Positions 1 to 13,417 of a stretch of DNA of 64,000 bases are shown here, piece after piece. Location: the NCBI GenBank assembly GCA_027627225.1, contig CM051024.1, positions 80,631,204-80,695,203 of the forward strand. The letters are read 5' to 3'. Under the pieces are notes generated by a model. The model saw nothing but the letters and a program-made list of their open reading frames with translations, was not told where the DNA came from and searched no databases. The position numbers and the translations under genes are program-made. Every line of letters begins with the position of its first letter. The first letter of the stretch is position 1. The DNA comes from Congeria kusceri. Its lineage: Eukaryota > Mollusca > Bivalvia > Myida > Dreissenidae.

Positions 1-351
1 CAGCATATCCAAGTCGGTCACCGAGAAGCGATACCCCCTTCCAGTTAGTTTTCTGTCATTAAGATTCAAACTCCTCCTTAGTAATTGTTGAAGATTTTCT
101 TTTCCGTGTATCGATGATCACAAACACATGACGAGCTTTACCACACACTCTTTTGAGTAGGAATAGGTAAACCTTTAAACACTTGATATCCAAGTACACT
201 GTTTGGATAAACTATTAGATTTATTTGAAAATGATTGATAGTTGTGGAAACGTCTAATAAACCTTGTCGAGCTTACTCCTCAATGTATTTATGTTGTAAC
301 AATTCTTTAGCACTTTCCTTTACACCTATTTCACGTTGAGTCTATTTCCAG

Positions 352-2307
352 ACTTATTCGGGAACGTGTCGGAAATTAACGCGCTACCAAAGGACGCTGA
401 CCCCGTGTTTATAACTGGTGCTTCGTCCAATCACTTTCAAGAGTCACTGAAGATGTTCGACAATTTCAATTCGGTTGTGCGGAAAATGAAACCAAACTTA
501 AAAATGATCTTTTATGACTTGGGGTTAGGGACTGGCCAACCAGAAAAGGTAAGGCAATCCGCAAAATATAACGTTTAAATATGTTATACATTATAATAAT
601 TGCTTATTGTATGCAATTTATCTTAAGAGAAAACACTCAAAATGCGTTGGCTAGTATAGAACACAGTAAAATGTAATTTATATTTTAATGACGTGTGACA
701 TCTCAGTGTAACATTAATTTTTAATTTGATTGTGAAGGTTTGTGTAAAATTTATTTTTCGCAAAAATGAAACTACCTGGCCGAAGGCTAATACGCTTATA
801 CTATGGAGGTTCTTCCATCGTGGGTGGGTATGTAAACTTTTTCTTTAAACGACATTTCCTCTCAAACCGTTAAGCCGACTTCACAGAAATGTGCCTTGGG
901 TGGTCATGTGGCGAAGTTGCGCTAACGGTTCCTTTCCGCACTAAAAGACATAGCTATATATAGAAAACTCTTAACAACATTTCATCCTAAAGCCAGACTT
1001 TCACACAACAGGGATGTTTATAGGGTGGTTCTCTACAAAAGTTGCTCAAATAGTCCGTTGAAAGAAATGTAATTTCCCTTATATGACTATATTTTAAACT
1101 TTGAAAATCTTCTTGTCAGAAACTTGCCCTAAACGACTAGTTGGATTTCGAAATAACAAAAATGTGACACTTCTAATAGTCAGGTGAGTAATCACAGGGC
1201 CACGTTGGCCCTCTTTTCTTTTTGTTGTCTTTGTTGTCGTTGTAGTTAATAATTGCCTTATCTACTTGTAGATAAAATCCGTATGTCAGTGTAAATACAG
1301 GCGGTTTCCATTTGAAAGATTCCCAGATCACGTGAAACAACTCAATACCTATGCGTTCAAACCGCTGTCAATAATGGTAAGGTATATATAGATGCTGTGG
1401 TGGCTTTTATAACACACGTATAGTAAATTCAGCGGTAATCACACAAAGCAAAATTTCTATAATGAATTATTGAATTAAAATAAAATGTACTAGACAAAGC
1501 TTTATCTTTAAATCACCGCAGTAGTTTATAGCTATTTATAGTTCAGCGATTCTACTACATGCATAATCTGGCTAACTGTATTATTTTACATTTTTTGGTG
1601 TCATTAAGTATACGGTTTTCCATCGGCATCCAACTAATTATTATCCGTCTAGTTCCGAATATCTAGCATGTGTTCATGTGCGGCTTTCTTTTGTTAAATT
1701 GTGTAAGGTCCGCGTCAATTTTACCGAACTTGCTTTCATGGCAAAGGATTCAAAGATTCAGCTGCTGGGATTTGTAAAGTTTAAGACTTTTTTTAATGTT
1801 CATACATGAATGTTTATGTTTATAATCCAGATGGTTTTGAAGGAATACCCGTTCGCCTTGTGGATGGATTCATCTATACGTTTTAAGGAAGCTAACATTT
1901 CCCGACTGTTCGACATGGCTCGAAAACTGGATGTAATCTGTATGGCCGGCGACGGATCAATCGCGCTTCGAACACTTCCGGCGACCTTCGAATATTTTAG
2001 CGAGCAGCCGTGCACCTTCCGAAATCTGTCAGAAATTCAAGCTGGATTTTCGATCACACGAACAGCTCCATTTGTTGTGGAGAACATACTAAAGCCTTGG
2101 GTTGCATGCGCCCTTCTGATTGACTGTATGGCGCCACACGATGGACCTATGAAATATTTATATTGTGGTCAGTATGGAAAAGTCTATGGCGATTGTCATA
2201 GATTTGATCAGTCCGTGTTGGGAATACTGCTGTATCGCGCTTACGGCTATGACGTTTTCAAACACATGCTAAATTTTCGAGGAGATTTGGTGTATATATC
2301 ACGGTGA
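352..2307 (+). CDS. DUF1647 / glycosyltransferase-like protein, C-terminal exons (5' end outside the window)
   Basis: Three exons join in phase: 352-548, 1272-1376 and 1831-2307, with stop TGA at 2305-2307. The first opens after a TTTCCAG acceptor and needs one base from an upstream exon; the other junctions fall between codons (AAG|GTAAGG to TTGTAG|ATA; ATG|GTAAGG to AATCCAG|ATG). The product is about 258 residues. It contains VFITGASSNHF, a short IFYDLGLG block, YRRFPFERFPDHV, NTYAFKPLSIM and EYPFALWMDSSIRF. This order matches the family I know as DUF1647, small extracellular or Golgi proteins of nematodes and molluscs. The acidic WMDSS motif suggests a GT-A type nucleotide-sugar site, but that is inference. 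No signal anchor is visible because the N terminus lies off the left edge. No frame breaks are seen. A second copy of the 197 bp exon lies at 20184-19988 on the other strand. Confidence 0.75.
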
Positions 2308-2535
2308 ATCCAATACACTATTAGCGAAAACATTGTGTTAAATAGATGGCGATTGTGTTTGCAACTAAATGTATAGCATTTACTAAAGGGAATGTCAGAC
2401 TTGGTATTAGGTATGATAACCCCCTAATATTATTTACAACTGTTACCTCGCCAATCCGCTTCATTGGTATCTATATCATTATCTTACTGTATTCCAGTGT
2501 ATTCGTTACCCTTTATTGTTGCGAATAAGCTTGTC

Positions 2536-2541
2536 AATAAA
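2536..2541 (+). terminator. Polyadenylation signal AATAAA of the DUF1647-like gene
   Basis: Canonical AATAAA lies 229 bases after the stop codon of the preceding gene. It is the first such hexamer downstream on the coding strand. Confidence 0.5.
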
Positions 2542-3441
2542 AAGCAAAATACCATCGTGCTATTCGTGAGTAAAGCCAAGCTTTTAGCATTCCACAAACG
2601 TCCTTATTCATAACATAATTAGCTTACCTCTATGAGGCCGTCAGTTATTTGTGAAACTATTATCTGGCAAGATTGAACTGGCACTCATTATTTTTTGCCA
2701 ATATATTGGCTAGTATTCGGAATTAAAACCTCAACACAAACTCGTGAGATATTTCTGCTGATACTATTAGTATACGCTTTACTACAGACGAATATTAGTC
2801 GGTGTAATTTTAAACTGCTAGACCTCTAGGAAAGTTTCGGTTGACTTTCCGGTATTTTAAAGTTATTTTACGATACAATAGACGTCGCGCCTATTTGATG
2901 TACCTGACTTTGGAACTGGTCTGTCTGAATTTCAGTCTAAATGCACACGTGCTTTTATGCATGCATCACGGTATCATATAGCATGTTCTTTGGGATCTAT
3001 AATTTGAAACCAAACAAACGACGATTTTGATACAAAAATTAATCAGTTCATATTTCAACCTTGCCAAATTTGTCCGGTTTTCATATCGTGCAACACATAC
3101 ATGTAGTAAAATCGAGTGCGTACGTGTTTACTCAATATTATTTCTGATGCGTCAGGTTAACAATTCCGGACTGTGTTTCATGTATTGCTGTTGACGTGTT
3201 GTTGTTGTTGTTGTGTGAGTTGTTGTTTCTTTTATAAATATTTTGGAACCATTTTAGTCCTGTATATGTACATGTATACGTGTAAAACACATGGACTTAA
3301 ACCCGTTTTCTTAAGCAATATTGTTTCAAGATCCCGTTCCGCGAATAATATCAAATAATTTAATTATGCGAGAATCGAATTCCTGTCTGTGTGCAAACGC
3401 GTATATTCAGTGGTCATCGTGCTAGATTTTACTCATTTATA
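2542..3441. other. Intergenic, no feature seen
   Basis: AT-rich sequence. The only open frame (3173-3358) is short and built on TGT repeats. No exon, hairpin or repeat is supported. Confidence 0.5.
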
Positions 3442-4536
3442 GCTCGACTATTCGAATAATAAGGGAGCTTTCCTACTGGTCCCGGCGTCGGCTTCGGCGG
3501 ACGTCTTAACTTGGTTCAGGTTTATAGTTAAAAGTCTAGTGACTTCAAAACTACATTCGTTATTTATTTGAAACATGGCATATATCTTTGTCATCAACTC
3601 CGGCATCAGGGGCAACATTACCCATAACTTTCTTTTGTATTTTGACATAGTGCTGGCCCTTTTTCACATAGATTTGCGGGTTAAAGTTTTTATTTGAATG
3701 TCTGATAACTTCAAAACTTGATAACTTGATAAATTATTCACTTGAAACGTGGAATGTACCTGTGTCATCAACTACAGTGTCAGTTACCCCAATCCACATA
3801 ATAATGTTTGTCTTCTGACAAGAGTTTTGTCCCCTTTTCGAATAGTTTTTAAGGTTAAAGTTTTTATTTAAGTCTCATAACTGCTACAATGTACACAAGT
3901 TATTCACTTTAAACCTGAACTTTACCGTTATCGTCACTTTTAGCATCAGGTGCAACAATGCCCATAACGCTGTTTTGTATTTTGACAGGGGTATGCCCCT
4001 TTTTCACATAGATTTCAGTTTAAAGTTTTTATTCAAAAGTTATATAATTTCTAAATTACATAGGGTATTCACTTGAATCTTGGACTACAGTTTTGTTTTC
4101 AACTCAAGCATCAAGTGCAGCAATCCACAAATATCTCTGGTTTGTATTATGACAGATTATTCCCCCTATTCACATAGGTTTTCGGGTAAGAGGTTTTATT
4201 TAAATCTCATACTTTCAAAACTACGTAAAGTGTTAACTTGAAATTTGAAACATATCTTTGCCGTCAACCCCAGCATCAAGTGCAACAATCCCCGTAACTC
4301 AGTTTTGTATTTTGACACGCGTATGCACCTTTTTCACTAAGATTTTGATAATAAATTTTAGGTTTAAAAGTCTTTAAACTTCAAAACTACATACCCTTTT
4401 CACTTGAACCTTTAAGAATAGCATTGTCATCAACTTCAGCATCCGATGAAATAATTGCCATAACTCAGCTTTGTATTTCGACAGATTTATGCCCCTTCCA
4501 CCTGAAATCCATCTGAAATACTTGGAATTGTCGAGC
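3442..4536. mobile_element. Element with GCTCGACTATTC termini filled with degenerate ~170 bp tandem units
   Basis: The left end reads GCTCGACTATTCG; the right end reads GAATTGTCGAGC, a near-perfect inverted copy. Inside are about six diverged units, each with a CATCAACT..GGCATCA..GTGCAACAAT block, then CATAACTCAGTTTTGTATTTTGACAG (given here in part) and TGCCCCTTTTTCACATAG. The period is roughly 165-175 bp (units near 3523, 3690, 3858, 4030, 4200 and 4370). A GCGTCGGCTTCGG segment sits just inside the left end, and its inverted equivalent is inside the right end of a related element at 34060-35275. No coding capacity. The open frames at 3448-3648 and 4471-4680 are by-products. Confidence 0.65.
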
Positions 4537-6252
4537 GCGCTCTTCTTTGACTGCTATAGTTATATTAAATATCGGTTTCGAAAACATCGCGCGTATTACG
4601 ATCTGAGTAAAGAAAACTTAAGAATGGTGAGAGAATGTCATTGCTTAGAGCAAGTACAATTCAACATTTTAGCGCGATAAATAAGATAACGTATGTATGT
4701 GAAATTTGTCAAAATAACATGTTTTGAACCTCAGTGGATATTTAATTACTTAAAGGCAAAACTTAGTGTGTGTCTATGTAATTAAACAATATATGCTTGG
4801 TTTTGGCTTTAAACCATTTTGTTATTTCTTATAATCCAAATATTGTTGATACTTATATAATATCTAGTACTCAAACAAATCTCAGTGATTAGTTTTAAAA
4901 CATTTCGCCAACGACATTCGTTGCAACAAGCAAATAATTGCACTACATGTACGTTGAAAATTGATACACATTTGATTTTTTGTCCCATTTCGAGTCCTAC
5001 TACACTGACCACTATATCAATACTGTGTTAACAGTATAAATATGAACATATACAAATACATTAATAATAATAATGCATATTAATGTTATAGAGTTATAGG
5101 TAGTTAACATGTTTAGACTCAAACATTTGTATTGTAAGCAATGAATGGACAATGGTATTTCACTGAAGAACTTGGATTGCAATTATATACATGAATACTG
5201 TTTCATTATTTACTAAAAGTATGTATATATTTATTCTAATAAAATGTGATAATTACGTGTACGTCCAATGATGATATCAGTTATAAGTTGTCATATGCAT
5301 TATACACAAAATGATGTTTTGTCAAGATTTCCAATTATATCACTATTATAGACTTGTACTGTATTACTGTATGAGATATTTGTTTAAAGATAATATCAAT
5401 AAATTGTACACATTAATTGTAATTTCCTTTCTTTTTAAGGCATGTCTACTTTTCCACTTAAACCTGTTGTCTATATATTTTGTATATGAATACTGGTAAT
5501 GATGAAACATAAATACAAGACAACATAACTTTTTTAAATATTACATTTAACAATCAAAATTACAAGATCCTTTGAATCGTCAGTGCAGTTGGCCAGCCAT
5601 GCTCACAAATGAATCCAGTTTTTTACATTACATCTGGAATTTTTCTTCACATTTCAGGTTATGCGATGCTAAATAATGTCTCAAAACAATAAACACTGCA
5701 CAACCCCTTTAAAATCCATTACGGTGCAAGAGTAGAGTAGATCTAGTACGATTCAGTTACTAACTGAATCAGCAGCCTGAAAAGAAATACAACAATCATA
5801 AAACATATACAAGAATTATACAATAAGTTTTACTTGCATTTACTACTTGGCACTATCACAGCTGTATCTGTATTGTTTATTAATTCTACATAAAAAATGT
5901 GTATAATGTGATTGAGCTTTAGAGCACTATTCTAAATCAAATAACTATCAATCAGCATTAGATGCATGTACACTGTACTAATTCATTATAATTGATCCGA
6001 ATATCCGAAATACACTAATTTGTGTTTACTTTATTACAAAAATACAAATGATACAGCTATGACAAGTATACCAATAAACAGACACACTAAGGGTTTAATT
6101 AAATTCGAAACGCCATTACAATGACCTGCAAAAGAAGTCCTTGATTTTCGGGCTCTTTTAAAATTGCCTTTGGAAAATAAAGTACCTTTGCCATCTTGAA
6201 TTAGCCGGTGTTACAGTATGAGATTTGGGTGATGCCTGACCTTTAATAAGTA
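4537..6252. other. Intergenic; one dispersed short repeat and one perfect small hairpin
   Basis: No gene is seen. Bases 4832-4872 resemble 12084-12124 (both read ATCCAAATATTGTTGA then a diverged tail), so a dispersed repeat is present. Bases 5751-5771 form a perfect inverted repeat around GATTCAGTTA. Confidence 0.4.
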
Positions 6253-6574
<322 letters not shown>

Positions 6575-6685
6575 TGGGCCGTCATGGACTGGCCGTCTTG
6601 GTATGGGCCTTCAACAACTTGGGCCATCCTGACCCGCATTCATTCGTTAGGGAAAATAGTGTTTCCCTGCTTTGCTTCCCTGCTT

Positions 6686-7195
6686 TCAAACCGCGAGACT
6701 CGGTATTCGGGCGATATTTGAACGATACAATATCGAGTCTCGCTTCGTGTGTCGCCGGATTCTCGCGTCTCACTTCGTGTCTCGTGTATCGTGGTTTGAA
6801 AATCTGCCGCGAGACTCGAAATTCGGGCGATATTTGAACGATATAATATCGTGCCTCGCTTCGCGTCTCGCCTGAATATCGTTTATCGCTTCGTGTCTCG
6901 CTTCGCATCTCGTGTCTCGACCTTTGAACGCGAGGACCGAGAATTGCGCGATACACGAAGCGAGGTACGATATTTTACCGCAAGACACGAAGCGAGACAC
7001 GAGAATTGCGCGAAACACGCAGCGAGACACGATATTTTGCCGCGAGATTCTGTGGTATGGGATAGTGCGAAAGTGCGATATCTCGTATTACAATATCGTG
7101 CCTCGCTTCGTGTCTCGCGAGAATATCGTGTCTCGCTTCGTGTTTCGCGCAATTCTCGTGTCTCGCCCTTGCCGTAAGAGGCACGATATTTCATA
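6686..7195. repeat. Palindromic array of CGAGACACGAAGCGAGA-type words
   Basis: About 500 bp are built from short words (CGAGACACG, AAGCGAGA, ATATCGTG, GCGCAATTCTCG) present in both orientations. The left part uses TCTCGCTTCGTGTCTCG and the middle its complement CGAGACACGAAGCGAGA. The right part returns to the first orientation. Large hairpins are therefore possible, with one arm around 6860-6930 and the other around 6950-7010, and again at 6960-7040 with 7100-7170. Open frames occur on both strands because the words lack stop codons. It is GC-rich compared with its surroundings. No known family is recognised. Confidence 0.75.
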
Positions 7196-10100
7196 TGGCA
7201 CTAACCTAATTCCGTAATGCTGGGACACAGTTGAATCTCTGTGCGTAAGTTGACGAAAATGTACCTTACAATCAGCAGAGTAGAAACATATAATAAATGG
7301 GTTAAATATATATAATAAAGGTAATAATAGGCATAAATATAAATACGTATCTATATTTTCAATTATACTACGTTTTAATACGCTCACGGACATTGACTGA
7401 GCAAACAATGTAAAAATTCGCATGGAATTGAGGTTCCAAACCACTACAAAAACCGTGGCGATATCAACCAGATCGCAACACTATCGATGTCTCCACCAGG
7501 GAAAGCAACCCCCACAATTCTGTTTTGTGTATTGACAGATGTATGCCCCTTTTAACTCATAAATAAAGTCCAGTACGTTGAAAGGTATTTTATTGAAACT
7601 TCAAATACTTCTTTACTATCGACGTCTTCACCCATCATTCTGTTTACATTGTTGCTAAAAAAACATTCGGGGGCATACATGTATGTTAAATTATAGTGAC
7701 AGCACTTGCTATTTCTGCATGTATTTATTAATATAATTTATTAATGTAATTTAAAGAATTTAGCATACATACGCGACATATTTTCGGATTTAGAAGGTGC
7801 CATGGTAATGGTCACTTGTCATAAATTGCAAAAGTTTTTGTATTCAATAGACGTTTCCAAAATGTCAACGGAACTTACGTGTGACATCTATTATTTTTAC
7901 TTGGTAATCATGAGATTAGCTGCTAACTAAGTTCACACAGTTATCGCATTACGAAGCAAAACTAGGGGAAAAGTCCAATAATAATAATGTGGGAACTTAT
8001 ATTTTAATAATAATGCGAATACTATTTACGTATTTTGTAATGAAGACATTTGCTGTAAGATGAAATTTTCTTGTCAAAGCTTGATAAATAATTCTCATTT
8101 ACTGATGCTATAATAACATTCTTTTATTCTTGTTTGCAGAACTCCATTGTTAGTTTTTTTTATAAATGGACCATAGTTATGTGGGGCCCCCATGAGAGTG
8201 ATATGCAAAACTAGTATTTTGACTATTTTGATTTTCTAAAAAAATAGGCATTTAAAAATAGCATTGTTATCAACTATGTTTAACTAATTTGCTAAGGTAT
8301 TTACGTGAATGTTTATGTTCACACATATATATATATGGGTTAATAACAATGCAATTTTGCGTTCCTTTTTGCCGCACCACCCAGCGAGGAAATAATTCGT
8401 TCCTAAACATTTAACTGACACGTTCCTTAGCTTAAAATGACCTTGTAAAAAATTCAAAATCATTTACAATTAATGTTGAGTTTTACTTCTTTTACATTTA
8501 AATTTATGAATATGTGCAACATAGGTATTATTTTTAAAGTCGTTGATAAGCTTTAGCGAAGTTAAATTCACACGTTATGTAAATATGACAGTTTCAAAGA
8601 GTCTTGTATTAGGTATTTAAATCAACGCTTGGAGTCGCAGTCCATAGAATATAATTAAAATACATCTTAAATTGACATAAGTTCGAATGAACGTTAACGA
8701 CGTTTACTCGAATGAAAATTGTTTATTAACAAAAGGCATTCTATAATATATACGCTCGAAAACTTTGGTACGAACTGAATACATACTAATGTACATGCTT
8801 ATTTACTCCAGTGGCATCACCAGCTATAGCATACAGAAACTATACGATAAAAAATTACGAAAACATTATTGCTTTATCGATTTCAATGAGGTGTTTTGTA
8901 TTTTGATCGGTAAGATGTCCAGTAGAAACGATTTCTGTTTTATTTTTATTACATATTTTACTGGACTGCGGCTTTAAGCACTTACTGAGAAATACTGAGA
9001 AAACGTCACTCCTTTAAGAATATTAAATGACAAACATCGAACATGATTAAAGGGACATATTCACTGATTTTCGAATGTTTTAGAAATTTCAAAACATATC
9101 ATAACTACAAATAATAAACATCTGGATTAACGTATTCTCTGTCGAAAAAGCATCAAAAGAAGAAAAATGTATGCCTCCTCAGGACCAAAGTATGCCCATT
9201 AGGCCAAAGCTGCTTGTTTGCGTTAACGCTATGTTAGTGATACACGCTATTTACAATACGAAAAGCGTTAGACAAAGATTTATAGTTTATAATTGATATT
9301 TAATCATAAAAGACACAATCTGAATATATTTCTACCACAATTGTCATTTTGCTCCTTTATATAAGTCATCTAAACATAACAAAGAGCTCATTTATTTGAG
9401 GACGCCCTGTTAATGACACTTTTGGATTTAGTTTTGCCTAAGAAACGTGTCATGGTCCATTAATATAATTTAAAACGTACTCGCCACGTTGACAAATATA
9501 GTAGAGCTTAAGCAATATGATAAACGCGTTAAAGGTGGAATGTGTGTGGTACGTTCACTGGTGTCCGCCTACAACGATATGAGAACCACTATGTAACGTG
9601 GCTTGAAAAATTTAAAACGACCAGAGTTTATTTTCCAGATGCAGCTGTACTTTGGAATATAAACACTTGTATACAATATCTAACACATCTGACAATCACA
9701 CTATGATTTTCGGAACATTATGATAAAATAACAACTTACAAATATGTATTTCAATGAAACGAGTGAAGATTGAAGAATGTTATGGTTTTACACATCCCTT
9801 ATGTTTTGAATTTTGGAAAATATATATTCTGATCTTCTATTGCATCTTGAATTTGAAAACCGAAGCTGGTATTATTTTTCTGTTTTGATTTCTGTTATAA
9901 TAGCACGAAGGGCCTTAAATGCCACACACAATTGAACGTGTATCGGAATTATGTACAATTTGTGTTAATATACCTCGAGACTACCATTTTGAAAATACAT
10001 GTATCTATTGTTTTGTATAGTTCTTGCTGTATATACAGGGAAAGATCTAAACCAAAATAGAAGGGTGCTGCACTCTGCACCTTTTTGGTTCCTCTACTGC

Positions 10101-11090
10101 CCCTCTAGGCTGATCAACACAGAAGTGTTGAACATCTTTTGAAATTCAATATATATATTTGTAAAAATTCAACGAAAAATGAATAGACTATGCTTTTAAA
10201 CGTCATAAAAAGCATGAAACATATTTTTTTTTTAAACCTGGATTTAGCGAATTCAACATATTTGAATATTGGAATGGTGGATGGTAATACACCTTCAATA
10301 TGTGGAACAAGCACAAAAAGCCGGCAAGCACGACTTGACCTTTGCGAACTGCAGCATTAACACTTTTCCTTCAATATTGCTTTCGGAATAATATATACCA
10401 GTGTCGAGAAAAATACTCTGGTACCTACTTGTTTATGAATATGAGCTTTTTTTATTAAAAAGGGATATTAGAGTATGAGCAAATGAAATATGACAGTTAA
10501 TCGGCCAGATAAATGATTTTATATCATTATGACATCCATTTTCATAAAATTTGTTCAAACCCATCACAACATTAAGGCCTTCATCTTTGGCAGTACTCAG
10601 GCGAGCCCTTTGGACCATCATGGCCCTCCTGTTTGTCGATGTTGTTTTCAAACTTTTTGCATAAGAACTATATGTCAATCATTTGAACTTTATTGTCGAA
10701 TTCCGAAGCGTAACTATGTTTGATGTTAAATATCATTTATATTGTTATTACCCAGGGTTTCACCTTAACTTTAAGGAAGTGGTGGTCCACAGGATAGGCT
10801 ACCTTCAGAACTTACCGCTCCGACACTATATAAACTGGTCCAGATAATCAAAACACATCGAACTGCATAGAGCATACAATGAAGGGAAAATGATTATGAT
10901 ATTCTTAATCGGAAAATGTATTGAGCCCGCGTAAAAATCATATAACATAATTGTAGACATATACAATATTATTTGCGACGGTTTCCTGTATTCCTAATGA
11001 CAAACGCTTAGAGATTTGACAATTTATACAGTTGGAACCAGTCAAAAGAACAACTGGTCACCGGACCTGTTGTCCTCCAAAGACAACTGG
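7196..11090. other. Long intergenic stretch, nothing codable seen
   Basis: AT-rich. A single degenerate unit like those at 3442-4536 appears near 7490-7600 (TTTTGTGTATTGACAG then TGCCCCTTTTAAC). Bases 10590-10640 carry a short GGACCATCATGGCCCTC segment that looks like a repeat fragment. Nothing else is supported. Confidence 0.4.
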
Positions 11091-11470
11091 TCTCGGACGG
11101 ACACGCCTTAAGATCGAACCCTGAAAACCATTCCTGTATGCGCAATATTGGAACAAGTTTAGATCCACGTGTTTTTGTAACATAGCATCATGTTACTATC
11201 AAAATGTAAAATCTTGTTCTCGGACGGACACGCGTTAAGATCGAAATGTAAACCATTCCTGTATGCGCAATATTGGAACAAATTTAGATCCACGTGTTTT
11301 TGTAACATAGCATCATGTTACTATCAAAATGTAAAATTTTGTTCTCGGACGGACACGCGTTAAGATCGAAATGTAAACCATTCCTGTATGCGCAATATCG
11401 GAACAAGTTTAGATCCAATGGTTTATGTAAAATAGCATTATGTTACTTTCAAAATGTAAAATTCAACAAT
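11091..11470. repeat. Three tandem copies of a ~125 bp unit
   Basis: CTCGGACGGACACGC recurs at about 11093, 11219 and 11344, and each time AAGATCGAA..CCATTCCTGTATGCGCAATAT and CATGTTACT..CAAAATGTAAAAT follow. The spacings are 127 and 125 bp. Units 2 and 3 are nearly identical and unit 1 is diverged. The open frame at 11315-11521 lies inside it and is incidental. Confidence 0.85.
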
Positions 11471-13417
11471 TGTTGTAAAACGTCATTATTCCATTTTTCT
11501 TATTATTACACGATCATTTAGGGTCATCCAATTATATCCAACGAGTCGATTTCCAATTTGTTCGCTTACGGCAAATTTAGTTTTCGTCATACTGGAATCG
11601 GTTAGTCGGTAAGTATATAAACTGTTTCTGAAGAAAACATTAGGTTAAAATTTAATGAAAATTTAGTATTGTTTCAATGTTAAAATCAATAATTATATGT
11701 TTAATTTGTTTTAGTAATATAAGAGGTGACAGTTGATTAAATATGAAAAGAAATCCATATAATGCTAGATGAACTAAATGACACAGCCACAGTATTAAGC
11801 AATTGTATGACTCTAAATGAGTTGTTTAAGATACGTTTATAAACACGGCCCCAGGTCATTATTTACCCCAGAAAAAAAGCTTTTTTACAGAAGCGTTGTA
11901 AAGAACGGCACAAAAGTGCAAACACGACGGAAATGTGATAGGCTGTCACTGCTTAGCACAGAACAACAATTTTCACTTGAAAAACATACTTTGACGCAAT
12001 CATCGTATACGTCAGCGTAGGTGACGATATTCGACGATTAGGATAACATATCGTTCTCATAAAGGACTGTGTGTTAGCTCTAATGATCCAAATATTGTTG
12101 ACACTAAGATAATATCGAGAAGTTGAGCAACTCGACCTTATGTGATCACACTTCAAATCGCAAATGCGTCAGAAATGTTTCCCGTCCTTCAAATATGACG
12201 TCACGTAACTGATTATCAAGAGATCACATTGAAATAGTCAGTTGTGTCACTGAAGCGAAATATACAGGATTAATAGACAATACAATTTCAAAATACAATG
12301 TATATGCCATTCTTCCTTTTCATAGAGTTTCACAATATGTATCACAGTAACAAATCTATTTATTGTTGGCAATAAATGTTACTTACTTATTTCATAACAC
12401 CCAATTAAAAATGAAATTAACACATGTAAATTGTATTGAAACATTAACTAAAGCAGGTACATTAAACGTTTGAGAATTAATAAAGGTACATTTTTATTTT
12501 TGAGAAAAAAATGTTATTTCAGATGCCTACACAAGACAGGAGGCTGTCTGCCGTTCACACCTGCTAAGTGTGCACAAATTGTATGTCCAGGCATGCATTT
12601 GCACAACGTTTGTATATATAAAAAAATCAGAATCCAACATTAATTATTGATGCTAATGATGATGAAGATGACGAGTGAAATAAACCTGCCGATGGCAATG
12701 ACGGCACCGACAGAAGAAATTTCGTTGTTGTACGACTGTCCTGAATGATGCTTGTCGCTCTAGTCAAATTACATCCATGAACACTTTTGTTTATTGAAAA
12801 TATAACTATGCCCCCATTGAAGATGGTGGGGGTATATTGGATTACTAATGTCGGTCGGTTATCTTAAATTACCCATTTGAGCTGTTAAGGATCTCTTAGT
12901 AAAACAGTTTAAAACAATTTTAAACTTGATTTAAATGTTTAAGGATGTAATATATTACCAGTTTCATGACTTATCAAATAACCACAGGAAATGCATAGTT
13001 ATGGCCCCTGATTTATTATATAAAATTCACTTTTATGACCAGTGAACGCTCTTGATATTTAAAAGATTTGTTTCAACCTCGAAGGGTTTTAACTGTTTCA
13101 CAAACAGCTCTTGTGATATTTAAATGACATAACAAGTGCTGCCAATAAGAAACAGTTTTCAGTCAAATAAACGTCACTTACGTTGTCAGATTAGAACTTG
13201 TGCCAATTAATTATTTCTTAAAGTTTGTCAGTCCTAGATTTTCTCAAATGATTTTAAGAGCATTGTTATTCATTAATAAATGTTGGTACAAGACTATACA
13301 CATTGATACTGTTAAGATAGTGATAACAACAAATGAAATTGTTCACAACTAAACTGCCTTTATTTTACAGTAGTAATATAACACTTGCTTAATTTCAAGG
13401 CTCAAATATATCTGACA
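11471..13417. other. Intergenic; nothing supported
   Basis: AT-rich. It contains the second copy of the dispersed repeat (12084-12124) and, at 12809-12833, a CCCCCATTGAAGATGGTGGGGG hairpin-like end (given without its flank). The words CCCCCGAAGTTCCCTTCGGG near 14371-14390 look like the matching opposite end of a repeat. No exon is seen. Confidence 0.35.

Noticed and set aside
1800..2015. 71-residue minus-strand frame
   Set aside because: Antisense shadow of the third exon of the DUF1647-like gene.
6582..7444. Overlapping frames rich in Arg-Asp-Thr or Arg-Phe-Val-Ser
   Set aside because: By-products of the palindromic CGAGACACG array.
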